Below, in pieces: positions 1 to 6,075 of a stretch of 7,814 nt of DNA. How positions within the stretch are numbered: the first letter of the stretch is position 1; each line of letters opens with the position of its first letter. The notes beneath the pieces were generated by a model that worked only from the letters and a program-made list of their open reading frames with translations, made no database searches and was not told where the DNA came from. The translations under genes were made by a program, and so were the position numbers. The DNA is from Chloroflexota bacterium (GTDB lineage Bacteria > Chloroflexota > Dehalococcoidia > GIF9 > AB-539-J10): assembly GCA_015222295.1 (NCBI GenBank), contig JADFUZ010000045.1:1-7814 (forward strand), given 5' to 3'.

Positions 1-1317
1 AGGAAGGGCATAGTGGTGGTCAATGCTCCCACAGCAAACACGGTTTCCGCTGCCGAGCACGCCATCGCTCTCATGCTTGCTCTGGCACGCAACATACCAC
101 AGGCAAACAGTCAACTTAAGTCAGGCAAATGGCAAAGAGGGAAACTGGTCGGGATTGAGCTTCGAAACAAGACGCTGGGGGTTGTCGGCTTGGGTAATGT
201 AGGCTCGGAGGTCGCCAAGCGCGCCCAGGCATTCGAGATGCGAGTTATCGCCTACGATCCTTTTGTGTCTGTTGACTATGCCCTCACCCACAACGTAACC
301 CTGGTCCCCTTGGATAGGCTACTCGAAGAGGCTGACATTATTACCCTTCACGTTCCACTGACGCCTGCCACCACAAGTTTGATCGGAGCCAAAGAGCTGG
401 CCAAAATCAAGCGAACAGCCCTGATTGTCAACTGCGCTCGAGGCGGACTAGTCGAAGAGGGTGCGCTTGTCGAAGCAGTTCAAGCTGGCGAAATAGCTGG
501 CGCTGCCCTCGACGTCTTCAGCACCGAGCCGATGACGGCCAGTCCTTTGTTCGAGAGCGACAGGATAGTTGTCACACCCCACCTTGGTGCTTCCACAATC
601 GAGGCTCAGACCAACGTATCCAAGGACATCGCGGAGCAAATCCTGGCCGTACTCGAAGGACAATCCAGCAAATACGCAGTCAACGCTCCATATGTTTCCT
701 CTGAACTGCTGCCGTTCATACAAGCCGCTTCAACCACTGGTAGCTTTGCCAGCCAGCTAATGGAAGGACAAATAGCTCACATACACATCAAGTACGGTGG
801 CGGAATCGCGAGCTACGACTGCACCCCTTTCAAGGCAGCAGTCATCAGCGGACTATTGCGTGGGACCACCGAAGAGCGGATAAACCTGGTCAATGTCAAT
901 TTCATTGCCAGTCAGCGCGGCCTCAAGATCAGCGAAGAGAAAGAGACAACGGCGCAGAACTACTCCGATTTGCTCACTCTCAGGGTCGATACCGACAAAG
1001 GAACTACCACGATATCGAGCACGGTCAGAGACAACGAAACCCACGTTGTTCAGGTCAATGATTTCTCGATGGACATGGTGCCCACCGGCAAGTATTTTCT
1101 TTTCTGCACTCACCTGGATCGGCCCGGTGTTGTTGGCGCTATCGGGACCATAATTGGCAAAGCCAACGTCAACATCAGCTCAATGTATGTGAGCCGACTT
1201 CAGCCCCGAGGAAATGCAATCATGGTCCTGGCTCTCGATGAGCCACTCAGCGAGCAGCAGAGACAGGAAATACTGGCTATCCCCGAAATACACACGGCCA
1301 AGACACTAGCGCTCTAG
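1..1317 (+). CDS. serA: D-3-phosphoglycerate dehydrogenase, 5'-truncated by window edge
   Basis: SerA oxidises 3-phosphoglycerate to 3-phosphohydroxypyruvate with NAD, the first step of the phosphorylated serine pathway in the cytoplasm. The frame is open from base 1 (RKGIVVVNAP...), so the true start lies left of the window; roughly 90 N-terminal residues are missing, judging from the usual length of about 525. Counting from the first visible codon, the NAD-binding GLGNVG loop is at 63-68, and the catalytic Arg (NCARGG), Glu (STEP) and His (TPHLGAS) are at about 147, 176 and 194. An ASB-type intervening domain follows (about 225-355, with GSFASQL and YDCTPFKAA). A C-terminal ACT domain (about 364-438, LDRPGVVGAIGTIIG) normally binds serine for feedback inhibition. 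All visible catalytic residues are intact. The gene ends in TAG and overlaps the convergent DUF1015 gene by 12 bases. Identity is very secure. Confidence 0.97.
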   Translation, partial: RKGIVVVNAPTANTVSAAEHAIALMLALARNIPQANSQLKSGKWQRGKLVGIELRNKTLGVVGLGNVGSEVAKRAQAFEMRVIAYDPFVSVDYALTHNVTLVPLDRLLEEADIITLHVPLTPATTSLIGAKELAKIKRTALIVNCARGGLVEEGALVEAVQAGEIAGAALDVFSTEPMTASPLFESDRIVVTPHLGASTIEAQTNVSKDIAEQILAVLEGQSSKYAVNAPYVSSELLPFIQAASTTGSFASQLMEGQIAHIHIKYGGGIASYDCTPFKAAVISGLLRGTTEERINLVNVNFIASQRGLKISEEKETTAQNYSDLLTLRVDTDKGTTTISSTVRDNETHVVQVNDFSMDMVPTGKYFLFCTHLDRPGVVGAIGTIIGKANVNISSMYVSRLQPRGNAIMVLALDEPLSEQQRQEILAIPEIHTAKTLAL

Positions 1318-2625
1318 TGCCTCCAGGGAATTCATGACCAATCCAGTGGGGAGTTTCGGCCAGAAATACGTTGATTTGCGTGGCACCCTGTCTCTGGCCT
1401 CGGCAATAGCCTTGAGCATCTTCAGCTGCGGAGCACCAAAGAGGAAAGCCAGTGGCTGTCTCCCGTCCTTGATCCGCTCGCAGACCTCGCACATGTCACC
1501 ACTGTAGACTACGCTATCGCTATCTCTGGCAAGCCCCAGCATGCCACCCAGAACCAGATCGTCAACAACGCTGACGTTGAAGTCTCTATAAACCTGAGAC
1601 CGGGACTGCGGCATCAGATCCTCCAGGGAAACATCTTGACGCGACCTCATCACTACCAGACAACCCGGCCTCAACCCCAGGATGCCCGCAACGACGTCGT
1701 CGGGCATTCCGCTCGTGACGCTGTCACCCAAGCTTCCAGTCAGCGGAACATACTCCAGAACGAAGACATCCTTCAGGCGATTCTCCAAACCAGCCAGAAG
1801 CGACGCTTCCACCCCGTACACCAACCTGTGGACAGGGAAAACAAGCACACCAGGGTCAGAGAAATCAACCAACGTCATCATGACGTAGTTGAAGCCTTGC
1901 ACCTGAGATGCTTCTTCTTCCGCCAAACTAGATGCCGCTCTCTCCATCTCATAAGTCAGGGCAGTCTCGTAGCGATGATGGCCGTCAGCAATATAGACAG
2001 ATTGACCGGCCATTAGTTCGCTGATTTGAGCCGCCAGCGTGCCCTCAGTTATGACCCACACGACGTCGCGTTCGCTTGACTCGCTCAGCTCGATCACAGG
2101 CCTGTCGCGCGACGTTTGGGACAATATCCCAGCAATCTTCCCTTCTACATCCTGATATAGCGCCAGTAAGGGGCTGAAGTTGGCTCGACAAGCTCGCATC
2201 AACTCCAGGCGCTCGCTCTTGGCTTTACACAGTGTTTCCTCATGCGGGTATATCCCATCGTACCAGGGCTGCAATCTAACACAAGCTATCAGACCACGCC
2301 GCCTTCTTCTTTTCCCCAGGTGAGTGAAGTAATGGTCATGAAGGTAAAAGGCTGCTCTGGGCTCGATCCCGAGAATCCCCTCCCTGAGCCATTGTCGAAA
2401 TGTCGAAGCTGCCCTACGATACCTGTCACGGCTATGCTGGCCTGCTTCCGTCGCCACCATGGGTGCGGGGCACTCCAGACGAATGGCGTTGTAGACGCTT
2501 CTTGCCTCGTATCCGCTTCGCTGCTCTTCGCCCACAACATCGTAGGGAGGACAAATGACACTCGCCAGATCCCTGACTATTTCCTGACTATAACGAATGC
2601 CCCGAAACGGCCGGATTTCTGCCAT
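1306..2625 (-). CDS. DUF1015 family protein, function unknown, convergent with serA
   Basis: This 439-residue soluble protein matches the DUF1015 family along its length. It has an N-terminal RPFRGIRY and CPPYDVV, then NAIRLECP (about 48-55), the acidic/basic block PHEETLCKAKSERLEL (about 126-141), and the family hallmark ADGHHRYETALTYE (about 213-226). No signal peptide or membrane segment is visible. The biochemical role is not established as far as I know. The DGHHR motif recalls the nucleotide-handling ParB/sulfiredoxin-fold proteins, some of which are free-serine kinases (SerK, SbnI), but this is resemblance by eye only. The ATG start is preceded by AGGGAC, a close and weak ribosome site; a poor TTGGCG/TAGATT promoter pair lies just upstream. 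It abuts serA tail to tail, which hints at a serine-metabolism link without shared transcription. Family assignment is strong; function is open. Confidence 0.9.
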   Translation of the reverse strand: MAEIRPFRGIRYSQEIVRDLASVICPPYDVVGEEQRSGYEARSVYNAIRLECPAPMVATEAGQHSRDRYRRAASTFRQWLREGILGIEPRAAFYLHDHYFTHLGKRRRRRGLIACVRLQPWYDGIYPHEETLCKAKSERLELMRACRANFSPLLALYQDVEGKIAGILSQTSRDRPVIELSESSERDVVWVITEGTLAAQISELMAGQSVYIADGHHRYETALTYEMERAASSLAEEEASQVQGFNYVMMTLVDFSDPGVLVFPVHRLVYGVEASLLAGLENRLKDVFVLEYVPLTGSLGDSVTSGMPDDVVAGILGLRPGCLVVMRSRQDVSLEDLMPQSRSQVYRDFNVSVVDDLVLGGMLGLARDSDSVVYSGDMCEVCERIKDGRQPLAFLFGAPQLKMLKAIAEARDRVPRKSTYFWPKLPTGLVMNSLEALER

Positions 2626-2758
2626 GTCCCTAATCTATTAGAACCTGCACACCTTCGCCAAACACATAACGCTTGCGCCTTCACTCAGCGCACTCAACCG
2701 AATTGCGGTGAGCAAAGCCACGAATTTCACAGCCGGAGTTGATATCACCTTTGTTCAG

Positions 2759-2795
2759 GGAGAGAGGTTGCGACGTGCTCAACCAATGACTCTCC
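2759..2795. other. Two-part inverted repeat in intergenic region
   Basis: GGAGAG (2759-2764) pairs with CTCTCC (2790-2795), and inside it GGTTG (2766-2770) pairs with CAACC (2780-2784), giving an interrupted stem with a 1x5 internal loop and a 9-base apical loop. It lies in the 238-base gap between yqeY and the DUF1015 gene, beyond the likely yqeY terminator in the minus direction. It could be part of the DUF1015 5' leader, a protein-binding dyad or a small RNA element. No T-run follows on either strand, so a simple terminator is unlikely. Eleven base pairs in two blocks is above casual expectation but not compelling. Confidence 0.35.
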
Positions 2796-2801
2796 GCAGA
2801 C

Positions 2802-2832
2802 AAAAACCATGGCGGCATCATCCTGCCGCCAT
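2802..2832 (-). terminator. Rho-independent-type terminator after yqeY
   Basis: ATGGCGGCA (2809-2817) and TGCCGCCAT (2824-2832) form a perfect 9-base-pair GC-rich stem with a 6-base loop. Read on the minus strand, the stem is followed within 2 bases by a run of five T (complement of the A-run at 2802-2806). It begins about 31 bases past the yqeY stop codon, where the end of the rpsU-yqeY transcript would be expected. Confidence 0.8.
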
Positions 2833-2863
2833 ACCGTGAATCGGCGCCATCCTGTAGGTCTTG

Positions 2864-3325
2864 TTACTGCAAAACCTGAGAGCCAGTAAGCAATTCCGAA
2901 ACCGCGTCGCTCACGTCTTTCCCCTCAGCTCTGCCCCTGAGTCCCGGCATGAGTTGAGACATGACCCTACCCTTGTCCTTTATTCCCTTCGCTGAGATCG
3001 CATCAATTACTTCGCGCGCTGCAATTACGATCTCCTGCCGACTCATCTGTGGGGGCATATACTCCATGAGGACACTCAATTCGCCCTCTTCCTGAGCTAC
3101 AAGATCACTCCGGTTCCCCTTCCGGAAAAGGTCAATACTCTCTCGATGTCGCTTGACTTCTCCCCCCAGGACGCCAAGCGCCGCACTCTCATCAAGGGAT
3201 TCCCGCCGAGCGATCTCAGCGTTCTTCATTTCCGAAAGGACCAACCGCAATACCAAGACTCTCGCTTCATCCCGTTGCTTCACTGCCTCCCTGAGATCAC
3301 CCCTTATCTTACTCTCCAGAGCCAT
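2864..3325 (-). CDS. yqeY: GatB/YqeY domain-containing protein
   Basis: This 153-residue protein is a free-standing YqeY homologue, a length close to the usual 148 or so. It shows the family start ESKIRGDLREAVKQRDEARVLVLRLVLSEMKNAEI (positions 4-38), a central EYMPPQMSRQEI block (about 88-99), and the conserved KDKGRVMSQLMPGLRGRAEGKDV segment (about 116-138). The domain is shared with the tRNA-binding tail of the GatB amidotransferase subunit. A role in tRNA or aminoacyl-tRNA handling is inferred for the family, but the molecular activity of YqeY itself is not settled. It begins 6 bases after the rpsU stop; the AGGTAAGG around that stop can act as its ribosome site, so the two genes are almost certainly co-transcribed and perhaps translationally coupled. 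rpsU-yqeY adjacency is common in bacteria. Confidence 0.94.
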   Translation of the reverse strand: MALESKIRGDLREAVKQRDEARVLVLRLVLSEMKNAEIARRESLDESAALGVLGGEVKRHRESIDLFRKGNRSDLVAQEEGELSVLMEYMPPQMSRQEIVIAAREVIDAISAKGIKDKGRVMSQLMPGLRGRAEGKDVSDAVSELLTGSQVLQ

Positions 3326-3331
3326 CTTACC

Positions 3332-3508
3332 TTACCTGGAAGTCTTCCGTCTTCTTACTGCTGCCTTTCTCTTACGAGCTGCGCTCGGTTTCTCGAAAAA
3401 TCTGCGGCGACGAACCTCAGCCAGAATCCGGTCCTGTTCCACCTGCTTGGTGAACCTACGCAGCATGCCTTCAAAACTCTCACTTGACCCAAGTCTCACA
3501 TTTGCCAT
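3332..3508 (-). CDS. rpsU: 30S ribosomal protein S21
   Basis: This small basic protein of 58 residues is S21 of the small ribosomal subunit, which sits near the 3' end of 16S rRNA and assists initiation on mRNA with Shine-Dalgarno sites. The body SSESFEGMLRRFTKQVEQDR followed by VRRRRFFEKPS and a lysine/arginine-rich tail (ARKRKAAVRRRK) is diagnostic. I chose the ATG at 3508 (MANVRLG...) over an in-frame GTG at 3520: homologues start near MANVRL, and the GTG would lie within the first few bases of, or upstream of, the transcript predicted from the promoter at 3524-3552. No Shine-Dalgarno site precedes the ATG. It is the first gene of an rpsU-yqeY unit. Confidence 0.95.
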   Translation of the reverse strand: MANVRLGSSESFEGMLRRFTKQVEQDRILAEVRRRRFFEKPSAARKRKAAVRRRKTSR

Positions 3509-3523
3509 AAGACGAAACACGGT

Positions 3524-3552
3524 ATTCTAGCGATTGCAGTCACGCATGTCAA
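3524..3552 (-). promoter_or_regulatory. Sigma-70-type promoter of rpsU-yqeY
   Basis: On the minus strand TTGACA (3552-3547) is a perfect -35 box. It is followed after exactly 17 bases by TAGAAT (3529-3524), one mismatch from TATAAT. Only 15 bases separate the -10 box from the rpsU ATG, so transcription would start about 8-10 bases before the start codon. Confidence 0.85.
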
Positions 3553-3558
3553 GCAGAC

Positions 3559-3582
3559 GGCCCTCCTTAGTACAAGGCGGCC
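3559..3582 (-). terminator. Dyad between lipA and the rpsU promoter, possible weak terminator or operator
   Basis: GGCC (3559-3562) pairs with GGCC (3579-3582), and CCTT (3565-3568) pairs with AAGG (3574-3577), giving an 8-pair interrupted stem with a 5-base loop. It lies 38 bases past the lipA stop and ends 6 bases upstream of the rpsU -35 box. No T-run follows on the minus strand, so it is not a canonical intrinsic terminator. It may weaken read-through from lipA or be a protein-binding site beside the promoter. An overlapping alternative pairing, AAGGC/GCCTT (3574-3584), would exclude the first fold. Confidence 0.4.
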
Positions 3583-3620
3583 TTTGTGTGCCACTGATCA
3601 CTATCCCACATGAGCACAGA

Positions 3621-4550
3621 TCACGCAGTCTGCCCTTCGCGAATGCATGACATCCCATCGTCAAAGAGCTCACTGGCACCGAAAGAGCTACGTACGCTTG
3701 GCCCCGATGCCACCCCCGAGAACCCCATCCTCCGTGCAATGATCCCATACTGCGTGAACTCACCAGGAGTCACGTACCTGACGACCTCATGGTGCTTCAG
3801 AGACGGCCTCAAGTACTGTCCCAGAGTCACCATATCGCATCCTGCTCGCCTCAAGTCCTCCATGACCCCTATTACCTCGCCCTCTGTTTCTCCCAGTCCC
3901 AACATCAGTCCTGACTTGGTCAAGAGTCCCCTGTCCAGAGCCTTGGTGCTTCGCAGCAGCTCCAGGGAACGCAGATAGGCTGCCTGGGCGCGCACTGTGG
4001 GATACAGACGCGGGACTGTCTCCACATTATGGTTCAAGACACTGGGCCGGGCAGTGACTACCTTCTTCAGCGCCGGCAAGGAGCCCAGGAAATCGGGAAC
4101 TAACACTTCAACTCGGGTGTCTGAACTATCCTGGCGCAGGATATTTATTGTCTGAGCAAATGCCGATGACCCTCCGTCAGGAAGGTCATCCCGGCAAACG
4201 GAAGTAACGACGACGTATTTCAATCCAAGCTCTTTCGCTGCCTGGCAAAGTCGCCTCGGCTCATCCAGGTCAGGAGGCAAAGGCCTTCCTGGCTCCACCA
4301 GACAGAAGGAGCAATTCCTGGTACAGATATTTCCCAGGATCATGAATGTAAGCTTTCCTTGCGAATAGCACTCATGGCGATTCGGACACGCAGCAGACTC
4401 ACACACGGTATGAAGCTTCCACCGCCGAACGACACCCCGGATTCTCCTTACTTCCTCCCCCCGCGGAATTGGCTTCTTCACCCAAGAGGGACTTCTCAGT
4501 TCGTGTGGCTGTCCGACCATCTCCCTAGTCAACAACACACTGAAGGTCAC
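3621..4550 (-). CDS. lipA: Lipoyl synthase (radical SAM)
   Basis: LipA inserts two sulfur atoms into a protein-bound octanoyl chain to make the lipoyl cofactor, consuming S-adenosylmethionine and its auxiliary iron-sulfur cluster. Counting from the GTG at 4550 (309 residues), the auxiliary-cluster cysteines are C50, C55 and C61 (CESAACPNRHEC), the radical-SAM CxxxCxxC is C76, C80 and C83 (CTRNCSFC), and the serine of the C-terminal RSS motif that caps the auxiliary cluster is in RSSF (287-290). The barrel motifs RDDLPDGG and NHNVETVPRLYPTVR are present. All cluster ligands are intact. The start is uncertain: ATG at 4520 (MVGQPHEL, 299 residues) is equally possible, and neither has a well-spaced ribosome site. 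The nearest one, AAGAAGGTGA, coincides with the end of the upstream flavoenzyme gene, 27 bases before the GTG, suggesting coupled translation. Its partner enzyme and a likely substrate, GcvH, are encoded just upstream. Confidence 0.96.
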   Translation of the reverse strand: MTFSVLLTREMVGQPHELRSPSWVKKPIPRGEEVRRIRGVVRRWKLHTVCESAACPNRHECYSQGKLTFMILGNICTRNCSFCLVEPGRPLPPDLDEPRRLCQAAKELGLKYVVVTSVCRDDLPDGGSSAFAQTINILRQDSSDTRVEVLVPDFLGSLPALKKVVTARPSVLNHNVETVPRLYPTVRAQAAYLRSLELLRSTKALDRGLLTKSGLMLGLGETEGEVIGVMEDLRRAGCDMVTLGQYLRPSLKHHEVVRYVTPGEFTQYGIIARRMGFSGVASGPSVRSSFGASELFDDGMSCIREGQTA

Positions 4551-4577
4551 ACACCGTTCTATCCGGGACGAAACGTC

Positions 4578-5966
4578 TCACCTTCTTTTCCACTTCATCG
4601 AAGCCGCATCTACAGCCAACGTCATGCAGTCCAGAGTAGGGGCTGCTGGTGGCGCATAGCACGTTTCCAACCGCATGAACTCGTCGAGAGTCAATGCTTC
4701 GAAGACCGCTGCGGCGAACACATTGATGCGTTGATGTACTTCCTCCTCACCGACAATCTGTGCCGCCAGGATCGTTCCCCGCTGCGGCTCAGCCATGACT
4801 TTGACAATAATTGGTTTTCCGCCTGGAAAGTAATGAGGTAGTGTCGAGCCTCTGGACTTGCCCACGACAGGTTCAATTCCCGCCTTCGCTAATTCCCTCA
4901 TAGTGGGCCCCACGGCAGATATCTCGAGCCCAAACAGCTCTGTCGTCCTGTTGTTCAAGACGCCCCGCGCTAACTTCTCTTTGCCACCGACCGCATTCAC
5001 TCCGGCAACCCTGCCCTGCTTGACTCCGATACTCCCCAGGCCCACCATGACTGGCTTTCCGGTAACGAAGTCGGGGTACTCTGTGCAGTCGCCAGCCGAG
5101 TACACACCTTCAACGGAAGTCATACATCTCTCGTCAACTACTACTCCTCCCGCCGACCCAATCCGACACTTTGCCTTTTCTGCCAGTTCAACGTGCGCCA
5201 CAGTTCCAGCGGATATGACCACAAGGTCCACCGCATGCTCAGACTCCACTCCAGTATCAAGGTTCTGCAGAACCACATATTCCACCTCCGGCTCACCCCC
5301 GATCTCAGACACAGTGCTCCTCGGTATGAAGTTTACGCCGCGCTGCTCCGCGGCCTCCTGCACCACATGAGCCATGTCTTCATCTATCATCCCTGTGAGC
5401 ACATGGGTTCGCAGTCTGACAAACGTTTCCATCCCTTTCAGAGAGAGAGCTTCCGCCATTTCCATTCCGATCAAGCCAGAACCAACAATCATAGCCCTTC
5501 CGCCCTTTTCCGCTTTCTTCAGGATTCTCTTCGCATCATCCATCGTTCGAAGAGTGAACACGCCTTCCCTCAGTCTAGCTCCATCCACGCACGCACCCTT
5601 GACCTCCGGAATCCAGGAACGAGCCCCGGTCGCAATGATCAGCGCATCATATTCATAGTCTCTTTCCTTTTCCTTGCCACCTTCCACAGAGATGGACTTT
5701 GCGGTCTTCGTCTCAGAATCAACATCAATCACTCTCGTGTCCGATTTCAAGTCGATTCTGAAGCGTTGAAACCAGGACATCGGAAACTCTATCAGATCAT
5801 CGAAACTCGGAATCAACCCCCCAATCACGTACGGCAACCCGCACTTGGAGTACTCACCATAATGCTCATCACCCAACACTGTTATTTCCGCCTGCCTGTC
5901 CGTCTTGCGAGCAAACTGCGCCGCCGTCAAACCTGCAGCCCCACTGCCAATGATCAACAATTTCAT
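4578..5966 (-). CDS. FAD-dependent pyridine nucleotide-disulfide oxidoreductase, CoA-disulfide reductase / NADH oxidase type
   Basis: This 462-residue flavoprotein has the two-dinucleotide-fold layout of the single-cysteine disulfide reductase group (NADH oxidase, CoA-disulfide reductase, persulfide reductase). FAD-binding GSGAAG is at 7-12, the redox-active cysteine is C42 in YSKCGLPYVIGG, and ATGAR is at 112-116. NAD(P)-binding GSGLIG is at 162-167, the second FAD motif SAGDC at 290-294, and a C-terminal dimerisation domain runs from about 335, ending in YAPPAAPTLD (437-446). There is no CxxxxC pair, so it is not a normal dihydrolipoamide dehydrogenase. The usual acidic residue after the NAD-fold second strand is absent (TFVRLR, 181-186), which may favour NADPH. 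I chose ATG 5966 because AAGGAGG sits 7 bases upstream and MKLLIIGSG is the typical start; an ATG-like extension to 6008 is unlikely. Substrate is undetermined. It lies between the ligase gene and lipA. Confidence 0.88.
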   Translation of the reverse strand: MKLLIIGSGAAGLTAAQFARKTDRQAEITVLGDEHYGEYSKCGLPYVIGGLIPSFDDLIEFPMSWFQRFRIDLKSDTRVIDVDSETKTAKSISVEGGKEKERDYEYDALIIATGARSWIPEVKGACVDGARLREGVFTLRTMDDAKRILKKAEKGGRAMIVGSGLIGMEMAEALSLKGMETFVRLRTHVLTGMIDEDMAHVVQEAAEQRGVNFIPRSTVSEIGGEPEVEYVVLQNLDTGVESEHAVDLVVISAGTVAHVELAEKAKCRIGSAGGVVVDERCMTSVEGVYSAGDCTEYPDFVTGKPVMVGLGSIGVKQGRVAGVNAVGGKEKLARGVLNNRTTELFGLEISAVGPTMRELAKAGIEPVVGKSRGSTLPHYFPGGKPIIVKVMAEPQRGTILAAQIVGEEEVHQRINVFAAAVFEALTLDEFMRLETCYAPPAAPTLDCMTLAVDAASMKWKRR

Positions 5967-5973
5967 CGAAGGA

Positions 5974-5980
5974 CCTCCTT
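5974..5980 (-). promoter_or_regulatory. Ribosome binding site fixing the flavoenzyme start
   Basis: AAGGAGG on the minus strand lies 7 bases before the ATG at 5966. It decides for that start over an in-frame codon at 6008, which would place this strong site inside the coding region. Confidence 0.85.
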
Positions 5981-6075
5981 GAAGCCAATGGACAGAGCGC
6001 CCCAACACTGAAACACAGCGATGTTTGTGGGTGTCGTGACAGAGTACTTGGCAACTTGCGGGCGGAAAAGCACCC

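Noticed and set aside
2242..2742. Plus-strand open frame of 166 codons across the DUF1015 5' end and intergenic region
   Set aside because: Mostly antisense to a well-supported gene, no ribosome site, no family resemblance.
5193..6011. Long open plus-strand frame of 272 codons antisense to the flavoenzyme gene
   Set aside because: Its product is low in recognisable domains and rich in His/Arg/Ser as expected from antisense codon bias; the opposite strand encodes a clear, motif-complete enzyme.
5967..6075. Promoter for the flavoenzyme-lipA pair, starting from a TTGCCA box
   Set aside because: No acceptable -10 hexamer lies 16-18 bases downstream of TTGCCA, so a promoter cannot be supported.
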